In this document: positions 50,223 to 59,186 of the stretch, piece after piece
Position numbering within the stretch: position 1 is the first letter of the stretch
How the letters are laid out: the number at the start of each line of letters is the position of its first letter
NCBI GenBank assembly: GCA_002337055.1
Contig: DDFG01000005.1
Coordinates: forward strand, 199,037-263,036
Length of the DNA stretch: 64,000 bases
Direction: 5' to 3'
Source: Betaproteobacteria bacterium UBA1934
Lineage (GTDB): Bacteria; Pseudomonadota; Gammaproteobacteria; Burkholderiales; Rhodocyclaceae
Made by a program: the position numbers and the translations under genes
Notes under the pieces: model-generated
What the model was told of the DNA's origin: nothing
Database searches by the model: none
Seen by the model: the letters and a program-made list of their open reading frames with translations, nothing else

Positions 50223-51446
50223 ATGGAAATCGTTAGGCAATCGAAGATGGGTATTCGCAGCTTGGTCATACTGGCGTGCCTTGTCTCTTGGTCGGCTCGG
50301 GCCGACGAGGTATCTCCGCTGACCATTCACGGTTTCGGCACACTGGCGGCAACCCGCACCACAAGCGACGATGTGAATTATGTGCGCGATCTGTCGCAAA
50401 GCGACGGCGCTCGCCGGAACTGGACCGGCAAAACAGATTCTCTACTGGGCATACAATTCAGTGCGCATCTGGCGACAGGTTGGGAAGCGGTCCTCCAGAC
50501 GGTCACTCGGTATCGTCCCGACCGAAGTTTTCAGCCGGAGATCACCTGGGCCTACCTGAAGCACGACCCCAGTCCCCACCTGAGTCTGCGTCTCGGTCGG
50601 GTCGAAACCGAATTTCTGATGCTGGCAGATTCGCGGGATGTCGCCTATTCCTACCTGACCGTCCGCCCACCGTCGGATTACTTCGTAGGCTTGCCTTTTC
50701 GTCACGTCGATGGTCTCGATGTCGCCGCCACCCTTCCAGTAGCCGGTGGCATTGTGCGGGGCAAGACGTATGTCGGGCTTGAACATGAGAACATTCCGCT
50801 TGATGGTCCCACATGGCGTCTAAACGATTCATTGCACTGGGGTGCCTACCTGGAATACCTCTCCGGGCCGTGGCAGGCTCGTGCCAGCTTGGCAAGGATA
50901 CACTTTCGCGGCGAATTGCCGCTGGATCTGATCGAAGCCCTCAAGGCCACCGGATTGCCCAGCGCCCAACAGGCGGCAAGCCGACTCTCCGTGGACGGCA
51001 CTACCAGTCAATTCATTGGATACGCTTTGATGTTCGACCAAGGGCCGTGGCAAGCGCTGGCGCTCTACAATCACATTCAACATCAATCGCACGCCTTCGA
51101 AAATTCTAATGCCGCCTACTTCCAAGCCGGATACCGATTCGGAACGACAACCCCCTTCCTTGGTGCCTCGTGGGTACGCTCACACGCTCGTCCACCTCTA
51201 GCAAGCGGACTACCCCTGCCCAATCCGCTGGACACTGCGATCAGTCAAGGCGCAAGCCGCAATCATGCCGATCAACATACCCTTGTGGCTGGTCTGCGCT
51301 GGGATGTCACCGAGCACGTGGCCTGTAAGTTCCAGTGGGACGGCGTTCGTGGCAAACCAACTTCTACCTTGCCTTACCGCATGATTCGACCGAGTTGGCA
51401 AGGCCGGATGGATGTGTACTCGGTGTCGCTCGATTTCGTGTTCTAA
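50223..51446 (+). CDS. porin-like outer-membrane beta-barrel protein
   Basis: The start is taken at ATG 50223 (MEIVRQSKMGIRSLVILACLVSWSARADE), which gives a signal peptide; ATG 50247 is an alternative. The 407-residue product shows alternating strands with Tyr/Trp ends (TLAATRTTSDD, FSAHLATGWEAVLQTVTRY, EITWAYLKHDPSPHLSLRLGRV) and ends with a terminal phenylalanine (SLDFVF) as in porins. It is probably a diffusion channel, substrate unknown. Proximity to the phosphoesterase and the SBP-like gene hints at a shared uptake or sensing role. Confidence 0.75.
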   Translation: MEIVRQSKMGIRSLVILACLVSWSARADEVSPLTIHGFGTLAATRTTSDDVNYVRDLSQSDGARRNWTGKTDSLLGIQFSAHLATGWEAVLQTVTRYRPDRSFQPEITWAYLKHDPSPHLSLRLGRVETEFLMLADSRDVAYSYLTVRPPSDYFVGLPFRHVDGLDVAATLPVAGGIVRGKTYVGLEHENIPLDGPTWRLNDSLHWGAYLEYLSGPWQARASLARIHFRGELPLDLIEALKATGLPSAQQAASRLSVDGTTSQFIGYALMFDQGPWQALALYNHIQHQSHAFENSNAAYFQAGYRFGTTTPFLGASWVRSHARPPLASGLPLPNPLDTAISQGASRNHADQHTLVAGLRWDVTEHVACKFQWDGVRGKPTSTLPYRMIRPSWQGRMDVYSVSLDFVF

Positions 51447-51450
51447 GATC

Positions 51451-51876
51451 GTGCGCAAATTCCCCACCTTCCTTCTGCTCGTCACCCTGGGGTGGTTCTG
51501 CGGCATGGCGCACGCGGAACTGGTGGTCATCGTGAATCCCGCCAACCGGATCGAACGCATGACGCGGGATGATGTCATCAACATCTTCATGGGCCGCTTT
51601 CGGCAATTCGGCAATGGCGTTCCGGCAACACCCTTCGATCTGCCGAACGCCTCGCCTGAAAAAGAAATCTTCTATCGCCTCCTCCTTGGAAAAACCGTTG
51701 CCGAGGTCAACGCCTATTGGGCTCGCCTGGTCTTTTCCGGCTATGCGCGCGCCCCTGCTGTCGTCGCCACGCAGGCTGAGGTACTCGAGGCCGTCGCAAA
51801 CCAGCGCGGCGGCATCGCGTACCTGCCGCGCTCGCAAGTCGACCATCGAGTACGCATCGTTTTTGAACTGGAGTGA
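51451..51876 (+). CDS. small PstS-like periplasmic binding protein
   Basis: This begins at GTG 51451, four bases after the porin stop. It has a signal peptide (VRKFPTFLLLVTLGWFCGMAHA) and a 120-residue mature part: ELVVIVNPANRIERMTRDDVINIFMGRFRQFGNG... and ...GGIAYLPRSQVDHRVRIVFELE. This matches short, single-lobe phosphate-ABC substrate-binding-like proteins often found without a transporter. No permease or ATPase is adjacent. Instead the EAL gene follows seven bases later, suggesting the protein signals to that membrane-bound partner. Confidence 0.75.
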   Translation: MRKFPTFLLLVTLGWFCGMAHAELVVIVNPANRIERMTRDDVINIFMGRFRQFGNGVPATPFDLPNASPEKEIFYRLLLGKTVAEVNAYWARLVFSGYARAPAVVATQAEVLEAVANQRGGIAYLPRSQVDHRVRIVFELE

Positions 51877-51883
51877 CTGAACG

Positions 51884-54316
51884 ATGCGACTCTGGATAAA
51901 TCGCGCAACCCCCAAGAGCATTGCCCTGCGTTCCACGCTGGTCGTGATCGTGGTGGCCGCTCTCGCCGGCGGCATCTACATCCGCTACGCGGCCAATCTA
52001 ACCGAAACCCGCACCGAGACTCGCGTCTCCGAGCGTCTGGGCGAATTGCTCGACACTGTAGAACGCACCGCCAGCGTCGCCTGTTTCGCGCAGAACCAGG
52101 CACTGGCAGCCGAAGTAGCCGCCGGTCTGCTCAAAAACAGCGAGGTGCAGGCCGTCTCGGTACGTGTTGGCGAATCGCCGGCGACGATGCACTTGCTCGC
52201 CCGACTGACGCGTGATACCGCGCCCGAGATTCCCTCCGCATCGCCGCGCGTGTATCGGCGAGCCATCACCTCTCCCTTCAGCGCGGGGCAACAGGTTGGT
52301 GAGGTAATCATCGAGCCTAATGTCGCGCATATCCGCGCCACGGTCGAAGAGGAAAGCCGCTACGCAGGGGGTCTGCTGGCGGTGCAATTACTTATCGTCT
52401 CGCTCGCCACCATTGGCGTGCTGATGATCTACCTTGTCCGCCCGATCAAGACCATCTCAGACGATCTCCATCGCATGAATGCGCGGGCTGGAGAGCGCTT
52501 GCCGATCCCAACCGGTTACGACGGCACCGAATTCGCACAGCTTGTTAATGACATCAACGAGTTGTCGTTCGACCTGATGGAGGCCCTTGATGAGGAACGC
52601 AGTCTCCGTCAGCAAAAGGAAATTGACGAACGAAAATACCATACCATTTTTGACAATGTTGAGACCGCCATTTTCCTGCTTGACCTCAACGGATGGGCGT
52701 CGTCGGCCAATCCCGCTTGTGTCCGGTTGTTCGGGATCAGCGACAGCCAGAGCCGCCACGGCTTTCGGCTGACCGCACTCGATTGGCGCGAACCCGACAA
52801 GTTGCGCCAAGTCATGGAGGAATGTCGGAAACTGGATCGCACGGCAGTCGGCGACTTTGAATTGCAGTGCGCTGACGGCCTCAACCGCTGGGTTAACATG
52901 ATCCTCACGCCAGTCGATGCGGTTACCGTGCAAGGCGTGGCCAACGATGTCACACAGCGCCTGATCAGTGAAAACCAGGCCCGGCAGATGGCATTGATCG
53001 ATCCACTCACCGGCGCATGGAACAGCCAGGGATTGGACGTTCAGCTCGACCGGCATTTGCAGTTTTCATTCGACAACGAGGAGACGCAGCACGTCGGATT
53101 CGCCCTCCTCTACTTGGCGATCAAGGGCTACAGCCGCGTCAAGACCGCTTTTGGCCTGGAAGGAGGCGAACAACTCAGCCGCAACGTGCATTTCCGCCTT
53201 CAAGGCGCAGTCAAGATCCACGACGTCGTCGCCCATATCGGTGTCGGCCTCTTCGCCATTGTGCTCGATGCCGTAACCCGTCAGCGCGAAGCGGAAGGGA
53301 TCGCCGAGCGCGTCTTGGCAGCCATCGGCAACACCTTCGAGATCGCCGGCGCCCCGGTGCGACTCACATTCGACATCGGTATTGCCGCCATCGCCCAACC
53401 TGGGTGCGATGCCTACAAACTGCGACGTCAGGCGGAATTGGCGGTCGAACAAGCCAGCAGAGAAGATGGAGGCAATATCCGCTGTTTCAGCCCCGCGCTG
53501 GAGGAATTCGCCGATCAACGTCGTCGCCTTGAAACCGATCTGCGTCTGGCGATCGAGCGAAACCAGTTCCGTCTCTACCTGCAACCCATCGTCGATCTGC
53601 AAAGCAATCGTCTGTCCGGTGCCGAAGCCCTGATCCGTTGGCAACACGACGAGCGCGGCCTGGTCGGCCCCGACGCTTTCATTCCACTCGCCGAAGAGAC
53701 CGGCTTCATCCGTGAAATTGGGCTCTGGGCCCTGGAAGCGGCGTGCCGACAGTTGGCGGAGTGGCAACGTCAAGGCGTTGATCATCTCTATCTGTCGGTT
53801 AACGTCTCGACCTGCCAGATTCCCGACTGGCTCAGCCCCACGGCTCTGAAATCAGCTGTCGCCGCACATGGCGTCGAATCGTCGCAATTGGTACTCGAAA
53901 TCACCGAAGGCGTCATGCTGCGCGACATGGACAAGGCCATGGGCTGGCTGGAAGCCGTGCGCGAACACGGTTTCCAAATCTATCTGGACGATTTCGGCAC
54001 CGGTTACTCGTCCTTGTCTTACTTGAAACGCTTGCCAGTCAATCGCGTCAAGGTCGACCGCTCTTTTGTCCGCGACATGGGTGAGGATAACAACGACCGC
54101 GCCCTAGTCGGCGCCATCATTGCCATGGCACACAGTCTGGGGTTGCAGGTCGTGGCCGAGGGCGTTGAAACCGCTGCGCAGCTTAAAATTCTGCGCTCAA
54201 TGCGCTGTGACGCTGCGCAGGGCTATTATTTCTCGCGCCCCGTGCCGATCAACGATTTCCCGGATGCGGTACAACAAGTTGCCACCATGCTTACCGAACA
54301 CGCCACCCCACGCTGA
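51884..54316 (+). CDS. membrane EAL phosphodiesterase with a degenerate GGDEF domain
   Basis: An 810-residue protein. It has TM1 (about 16-36), a periplasmic part, TM2 (about 163-185), a HAMP-like linker, a PAS domain (about 250-360), a GGDEF domain in which the active-site loop reads GVGLF (453-457) instead of GGDEF, and an EAL domain with EAL at 581-583, EITEG and DDFGTGYSSLSYLKRL. The cyclase is thus predicted dead and the phosphodiesterase alive, lowering cyclic-di-GMP. The seven-base gap to the periplasmic binding-like gene supports a sensor-effector pair. Confidence 0.87.
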   Translation: MRLWINRATPKSIALRSTLVVIVVAALAGGIYIRYAANLTETRTETRVSERLGELLDTVERTASVACFAQNQALAAEVAAGLLKNSEVQAVSVRVGESPATMHLLARLTRDTAPEIPSASPRVYRRAITSPFSAGQQVGEVIIEPNVAHIRATVEEESRYAGGLLAVQLLIVSLATIGVLMIYLVRPIKTISDDLHRMNARAGERLPIPTGYDGTEFAQLVNDINELSFDLMEALDEERSLRQQKEIDERKYHTIFDNVETAIFLLDLNGWASSANPACVRLFGISDSQSRHGFRLTALDWREPDKLRQVMEECRKLDRTAVGDFELQCADGLNRWVNMILTPVDAVTVQGVANDVTQRLISENQARQMALIDPLTGAWNSQGLDVQLDRHLQFSFDNEETQHVGFALLYLAIKGYSRVKTAFGLEGGEQLSRNVHFRLQGAVKIHDVVAHIGVGLFAIVLDAVTRQREAEGIAERVLAAIGNTFEIAGAPVRLTFDIGIAAIAQPGCDAYKLRRQAELAVEQASREDGGNIRCFSPALEEFADQRRRLETDLRLAIERNQFRLYLQPIVDLQSNRLSGAEALIRWQHDERGLVGPDAFIPLAEETGFIREIGLWALEAACRQLAEWQRQGVDHLYLSVNVSTCQIPDWLSPTALKSAVAAHGVESSQLVLEITEGVMLRDMDKAMGWLEAVREHGFQIYLDDFGTGYSSLSYLKRLPVNRVKVDRSFVRDMGEDNNDRALVGAIIAMAHSLGLQVVAEGVETAAQLKILRSMRCDAAQGYYFSRPVPINDFPDAVQQVATMLTEHATPR

Positions 54317-54325
54317 TTTTCAGGT

Positions 54326-54826
54326 TTAACGCGCAACAATCACGCCGCAGGCCACCCGCGCACCGGAATTGCCAGTAGGCTGGGTCTTGAAATCATCCGG
54401 CGCCGCGTGGACGATAACACTGCGTCCAATGATTTCGGCCAGCGTGACACCCGCCAGCTCGGCGCGCAGGCTTGCCTTGCCGCTGGCGTCGGCCTCCAGT
54501 TGCGGCATGTCGCCGGCGTGGTGATCGCCTTGCATCGGATGCCCGTGCGCCTTGCCATGCGGATTGAAATGACCGCCCGCGCTGGTGGCATCGGGAGCAC
54601 TGCAATCGCCCTTATCGTGGATGTGGAAGCCGTGCAGGCCCGGCGTCAATCCGCTCACCTCGGCAACCAGCTGCAACTTATCGCCTGCCGTGTACATCTT
54701 AAGGTTGCCACTAGCGGTATTGCCCACCGTCGCCTTCAAGACCGCCTCGGCACCGGGCTGAGCCGGGGGCGCACTCGCGCAGGCCGCCGCCAAAAACGGG
54801 ATCGCCAGCAAAACAATGGATTTCAT
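54326..54826 (-). CDS. sodC: Cu/Zn superoxide dismutase, lipoprotein form
   Basis: A 166-residue protein. The leader ends LAAAC (lipobox Cys at residue 16), so it is probably a lipoprotein. Metal ligands appear as HGFHIHDKGDC, GGHFNPHGKAHG and SVIVHAAPDDF; a second Cys (ARVACGVIV) would form the usual disulfide. It removes superoxide in the periplasm. It converges with the EAL gene. Confidence 0.95.
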   Translation of the reverse strand: MKSIVLLAIPFLAAACASAPPAQPGAEAVLKATVGNTASGNLKMYTAGDKLQLVAEVSGLTPGLHGFHIHDKGDCSAPDATSAGGHFNPHGKAHGHPMQGDHHAGDMPQLEADASGKASLRAELAGVTLAEIIGRSVIVHAAPDDFKTQPTGNSGARVACGVIVAR

Positions 54827-54957
54827 GTCGCCTCTCCTGAAACGGGTTATCCGGACTTCACCTAAGCTTGGACGCCGGCGGACGCACCTTGTTCCTTGCG
54901 GCTACAATGCCGGCTCCCTCTACTGCATTTCCTTTGGCATTTCTCCTGGTCCACACC

Positions 54958-57015
54958 ATGCTCAACGACAATCCCCTGCTCGACTTTTCCGACCTGCCGC
55001 GTTTCGACGCCATCACGCCCGCCCATGTCCGTCCCGCGCTGGAGAGCCTGCTGGCCGAAAACCGGGCTCTCGTCGGCCGCCTGACCGATTCCGCCACGCC
55101 CCCTACCTGGGTCGACTTCGTGCGCCCGCTGGAGGATGGCACGGAACGGCTCGGCCGCGCCTGGGGCATCGTCAGCCACCTGCACGGCGTCAACGATGTG
55201 CCCGCCTGGCGTGAAGCCTATAACGACCTGTTACCGGAGGTGACCCGTTTCTACACCGAGCTTGGTCAGAACCTGGCGCTGTTCGAGAAATACAAGGCGC
55301 TGGCGGCGGCACCCGAATTCTCTAGCCTCAGTGCCGCACAAAAACGCATCATCGGCAATGAAATACGCGATTTCCGGCTGGCCGGCGCCGAATTGCCGGA
55401 AGATCAAAAGCCGCACTTTCAGGCCATTCAGGAAGAACTCGCGGCACTGGCGGCGAAATTTTCGGAAAACCTGCTGGATGCGACCAACGCCTTCACCTTC
55501 ACTGTCGCGGAAGAATCGGGACTCGCCGGCCTGCCCGACGATGTACGTGCGGCGGCGCGGCTGGCGGCCGAAAAAGCGGGAGAATCCGGCTGGCGATTCA
55601 ACCTGCACGCGCCGTCCTACGGCCCGGTCATGCAGTATGCCGACGATCGCGCCTTACGGGCGCGCCTCTACCGCGCCTATGCGACCCGTGCTGCCGAGTT
55701 TGCCGATTCCGGCAGCGTGCCGGAATGGAACAACGCGCCCTTGATGCGCCGAATCCTCGCACTGCGCGCCGAAGAGGCCAAGATGCTGGGCTACGCCCAT
55801 TTCGCCGAGGTGTCGCTGGTACCCAAAATGGCCGAATCGCCAGCACAGGTGCTCGCCTTTCTGCGCGAGATGGCCGCCAAGGCGCGGCCCTTTGCGGAGC
55901 GCGACATCGTCGAACTGCGCGCCTTTGCCCGCGACGAACTGGGCCTGGCGACGCTGGAAGCCTGGGATGCTGCCTTTGCCTCCGAAAAGCTGCTGCAAGC
56001 GCGCTATGCCTTCTCCGAACAGGAAGTGAAACAGTATTTCACCGAACCCAAGGTGCTCGCCGGCTTGTTCAACGTCATCGAGAATCTCTTCAACGTGCGC
56101 GTTCTCGAAGACACGGCGGCCACCTGGCACCCCGACGTGCGCTTTTTCCGCCTCGAAAGCCGCGAGGGCAGGCTGGTCGGCCAGTTCTACCTCGACCTCT
56201 ATGCCCGCGAGGAAAAACGCGGCGGCGCCTGGATGGACGATGCGCGCGGCAAAAAACGGCTCCCGGACGGTACATCGCAAACGCCGGTGGCCTACCTCAA
56301 CTGCAACTTCGCCCGCCCGGTAGGCAACCGCCCGGCCACCTTCACGCACGACGAAGTCATCACACTCTTTCACGAAACCGGACACGGCTTGCACCATCTG
56401 CTGACGCGCGTCGATGAACTCGGCGTCTCCGGCATCAATGGCGTCGAATGGGACGCCGTCGAACTGCCCAGCCAGTTCATGGAGAACTACTGCTGGGAAT
56501 ATGCGGTGCTGGCAGGCATGACCGCCCACGTCGACACCGGCCTGTGCCTGCCGAAAAGCCTGTTCGACAAGATGCTGGCGGCAAAGAACTTTCAAAGCGG
56601 CATGCAGACCTTGCGTCAGCTCGAATTCTCCCTCTTTGATCTGCTGCTGCACTGCGAGTTCGACCCCGACGGTGCACGCGACGTGCTCGACCTGCTCGCC
56701 GACGTACGCCGCGAGGTCGCAGTCTTTCTGCCGCCCGAATGGCAGCGTTTCCCCAACAGTTTTTCACACATTTTCGCAGGCGGCTACGCGGCCGGCTATT
56801 TCAGCTACAAGTGGGCGGAGGTTCTCTCCGCCGACGCCTATGCCGCTTTTGAGGAAGCGGGCGACCCCTTCGACGCCGAAACGGGTCGCCGCTTTCTAGA
56901 CGAAATTCTCTCGGTCGGCGGCGAACGGCCGGCGCTTGAATCGTTCCGTGCTTTTCGCGGTCGCGATCCAGGCGTCGATGCCCTGCTCAGGCACAGTGGT
57001 ATGATTTCGGCGTAA
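54958..57015 (+). CDS. prlC: oligopeptidase A (M3 metallopeptidase)
   Basis: ATG 54958 (MLNDNPLLDFSDLPRFD) matches the family start, giving 685 residues. The zinc site FHETGHGLHHLL (HExxH) is followed by the third ligand region (GVEWDAVELPSQFMENYCWE). The C-terminus has FSHIFAGGYAAGYFSYKWAEVLSADAYAAFEE. It is a cytoplasmic peptidase that trims peptides, including signal peptides. It lies between sodC (divergent) and the glutaredoxin-like gene (17 bases downstream). Confidence 0.95.
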   Translation: MLNDNPLLDFSDLPRFDAITPAHVRPALESLLAENRALVGRLTDSATPPTWVDFVRPLEDGTERLGRAWGIVSHLHGVNDVPAWREAYNDLLPEVTRFYTELGQNLALFEKYKALAAAPEFSSLSAAQKRIIGNEIRDFRLAGAELPEDQKPHFQAIQEELAALAAKFSENLLDATNAFTFTVAEESGLAGLPDDVRAAARLAAEKAGESGWRFNLHAPSYGPVMQYADDRALRARLYRAYATRAAEFADSGSVPEWNNAPLMRRILALRAEEAKMLGYAHFAEVSLVPKMAESPAQVLAFLREMAAKARPFAERDIVELRAFARDELGLATLEAWDAAFASEKLLQARYAFSEQEVKQYFTEPKVLAGLFNVIENLFNVRVLEDTAATWHPDVRFFRLESREGRLVGQFYLDLYAREEKRGGAWMDDARGKKRLPDGTSQTPVAYLNCNFARPVGNRPATFTHDEVITLFHETGHGLHHLLTRVDELGVSGINGVEWDAVELPSQFMENYCWEYAVLAGMTAHVDTGLCLPKSLFDKMLAAKNFQSGMQTLRQLEFSLFDLLLHCEFDPDGARDVLDLLADVRREVAVFLPPEWQRFPNSFSHIFAGGYAAGYFSYKWAEVLSADAYAAFEEAGDPFDAETGRRFLDEILSVGGERPALESFRAFRGRDPGVDALLRHSGMISA

Positions 57016-57032
57016 ATTCCGGAGGGGTCGTC

Positions 57033-57524
57033 ATGCGTACATTGCTTTGCCTCGCTTTGCTGCTGGCCATCCCGGCCGCTCATGCCCAGACCTATCGCTG
57101 GGTCGATCCGGCCACCGGCCGCACCGTCATCTCGGATACCCCGCCACCCGGCAGCGTCAAGAAGGTGGATCGGTCAAAAACCGCCGGCAGCGAGGGCGGC
57201 CCCGAATCCTTTGCCACCCGCCAGGCGATGGAGAAATACCCGGTCACGCTCTACACCGCACCGGAATGTCTGGCCGAATGCAAATCGGCACGCGACCTGC
57301 TCAACAAGCGCGGCGTACCCTTCACCGAAAAGATGGTGCAGAAGCCGGAAGATCTCGAAGAGCTCAAAGCACTCATCGGCGATTTCTTCGTCCCCAGCCT
57401 GAAGGTCGGCAAGCAGAATTACCGCGGCTATCAACCCGACGCTTACCAGAACCTGCTCGACCTGGCAGGCTACCCGGGCAGCGCCCCCGTTGGCAGCAAG
57501 CCCTCGGGCGGATTGCCGAAGTGA
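57033..57524 (+). CDS. exported DUF4124/glutaredoxin-like protein
   Basis: A 163-residue protein with signal peptide (LLLAIPAAHAQ), then a DUF4124 segment (TYRWVDPATGRTVISDTPPPG) and a glutaredoxin-like domain (YPVTLYTAPECLAECKSARDLLNKRGVPFTEKMVQ...VPSLKVGKQNYRGYQPD). The redox site is C-L-A-E-C rather than CxxC. Its stop overlaps the GTG start of xth (GTGA). Confidence 0.86.
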   Translation: MRTLLCLALLLAIPAAHAQTYRWVDPATGRTVISDTPPPGSVKKVDRSKTAGSEGGPESFATRQAMEKYPVTLYTAPECLAECKSARDLLNKRGVPFTEKMVQKPEDLEELKALIGDFFVPSLKVGKQNYRGYQPDAYQNLLDLAGYPGSAPVGSKPSGGLPK

Positions 57525-58285
57525 AAATCGCGTCGTGGAACGTCAACAGCCTCAAGGTTCGCCTGCCGCACCTGCTTGACTGGCTGGCGACTGCCCAACC
57601 GGATGTCGTGTGCCTGCAAGAAACCAAGCTGGACGACCCGTTCTTCCCGCACGCGGAGATCGAAGCAGCAGGTTATCAGGTCGCCTTTTCCGGGCAGAAG
57701 ACCTACAACGGCGTTGCGCTGCTGGCACGCGCGCCGATTGAAACCGTGGTCTGCGGCAACCCTCATTTCGAGGACCCACAGAAACGCCTGATCGCAGGTA
57801 CGGTCGGTGGCGTGCGAGTGGTCTGCGCCTACATGCCCAATGGGCAAGCCGTCGGCAGCGACAAATACCATTACAAACTGAAATGGCTGGCGGCACTGCA
57901 CCGCTGGCTGGGCGAGGAACTGGCCGCCCATCCCGCGCTGGCGCTGTGCGGCGACTACAACATCGCACCCGATGACCGCGACGTGCACGACCCAAAAGCC
58001 TGGCGCGGCCAGATTCTCTGCTCCGACGAGGAACGGGATGCCTTTCGCCGGCTGCTCGATCTCGGGCTGGCGGACAGCTTTCGCCTGTTCGACCAACCTG
58101 ATAAGAGCTTTTCGTGGTGGGACTACCGGATGCTCGGATTCCAGAAAAATCTCGGCCTGCGCATCGACCACATCCTGCTCTCGGCACCCCTCGCCGCCCG
58201 CTGCGCTGAGGCCGGCATCGACCGCGCGCCGCGCAAGCTGGAACGCCCCTCCGATCATGCGCCGGTCTGGGCAACCCTGACATGA
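57521..58285 (+). CDS. xth: exodeoxyribonuclease III
   Basis: This starts at GTG 57521, overlapping the previous stop; the longer frame lies inside that gene. The 254 residues show KIASWNVNSLKVRLPHLL, CLQETKLDD (metal Glu), VRVVCAYMPNGQ, CGDYNIAPDDRDV, and a C-terminal SDHAPVWATL. It is an AP endonuclease/3'-5' exonuclease in base-excision repair. Its stop overlaps the regulator's start (ATGA). Confidence 0.95.
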   Translation: MKIASWNVNSLKVRLPHLLDWLATAQPDVVCLQETKLDDPFFPHAEIEAAGYQVAFSGQKTYNGVALLARAPIETVVCGNPHFEDPQKRLIAGTVGGVRVVCAYMPNGQAVGSDKYHYKLKWLAALHRWLGEELAAHPALALCGDYNIAPDDRDVHDPKAWRGQILCSDEERDAFRRLLDLGLADSFRLFDQPDKSFSWWDYRMLGFQKNLGLRIDHILLSAPLAARCAEAGIDRAPRKLERPSDHAPVWATLT

Positions 58286-58920
58286 ACCGGCTCGCCGAAC
58301 TCTATCCGGCCCTTGGCAAGGCGCCCGATCTCGACATCGTCCAGTGGCCGCTGATCGAACTGCCCGGCGGTACCGAAGTCTTTACAGAACGCGACCCCTG
58401 CCGGGGTTTTCCGCTGGTGCTGGCGGGCAGCATCAAGGTCGTCAAGAGCGCGCCAAACGGCCGCGAAATGGTGCTTTACCGTGTCGAATCGGGCGGCTCC
58501 TGCATCATCAGCTCGAGCTGCTTGCTGGGTCAGAGTCCCTATTCGGCGCGCGGCGTGACCGAATCGCCTACCACCCTGGCGATATTGCCGGTACCGCAAT
58601 TCCAGCGGCTGCTTGCCGACCACCCCCCCTTCCGCGATTTCGTCTTTCACCTGTTCGCCGAGCGCATCGCCGAGCTGATGGGATTGGTCGAGGAAGTGGC
58701 CTTTGCCCGCCTCGACCGACGCCTCGCCAAAGCTCTGCTGGTGCGGGGAAGCGACGAGATCGAAACCACGCACCAGCAACTGGCGGAAGAACTGGGCAGC
58801 GTGCGCGAGATCGTCAGCCGCCTGCTCAAGGGGTTTGCGGCGGAAGGGCTGGTTCAGCTGTCCCGCGAGCGGATTCGCCTCGTCGATCGGGCCGGTTTGC
58901 AATCCTTGTCGCTTCGGTGA
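58282..58920 (+). CDS. Crp/Fnr-family regulator with cysteine cluster
   Basis: A 212-residue protein: cyclic-nucleotide-fold sensor domain then a winged HTH (TTHQQLAEELGSVREIVSRLLKGFAAEGLVQLSRERIRLVD). The sensor has C40, C74 and C80 (GGSCIISSSCLL), not the N-terminal FNR cluster, so classical oxygen-FNR is unlikely. It is followed 71 bases later by a DUF2892 protein, the membrane unit that is fused to rhodanese in YgaP. Sulfur or redox sensing is a reasonable guess. Confidence 0.85.
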   Translation: MNRLAELYPALGKAPDLDIVQWPLIELPGGTEVFTERDPCRGFPLVLAGSIKVVKSAPNGREMVLYRVESGGSCIISSSCLLGQSPYSARGVTESPTTLAILPVPQFQRLLADHPPFRDFVFHLFAERIAELMGLVEEVAFARLDRRLAKALLVRGSDEIETTHQQLAEELGSVREIVSRLLKGFAAEGLVQLSRERIRLVDRAGLQSLSLR

Positions 58921-58991
58921 CCCAGGTTACAGACATCCGCTTCCATCCCGTCTATCCTGCAAGGCGTACACACCCACAACAGGAGATCATC

Positions 58992-59186
58992 ATGAAAGCA
59001 AACGTAGGCGGCCTCGACAAAATCCTTCGCATCGGCGGCGGCATTGTTCTGATCGGACTCGGCGCGGCTGGCATCGGCGCGCCCTGGACCTTCATCGGCG
59101 TCGTGCCGCTGGCCACCGGCCTGATGGGCTGGTGCCCGCTCTATCCTCTGCTCGGTCTGAACACCTGCCCCGCCAAACGGGACTGA
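58992..59186 (+). CDS. DUF2892 membrane protein
   Basis: ATG 58992 has AGGAG upstream. The 64-residue protein has KANVGGLDKILRIGGGIVLIGLGAAGIGAPWTFIGVVPLATGLMGWCPLYPLLGLNTCP, the DUF2892 pattern of two helices with two cysteines. It is the membrane part of YgaP-type sulfurtransferases when fused to rhodanese. Likely regulated by the upstream Crp/Fnr protein. Confidence 0.88.
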   Translation: MKANVGGLDKILRIGGGIVLIGLGAAGIGAPWTFIGVVPLATGLMGWCPLYPLLGLNTCPAKRD

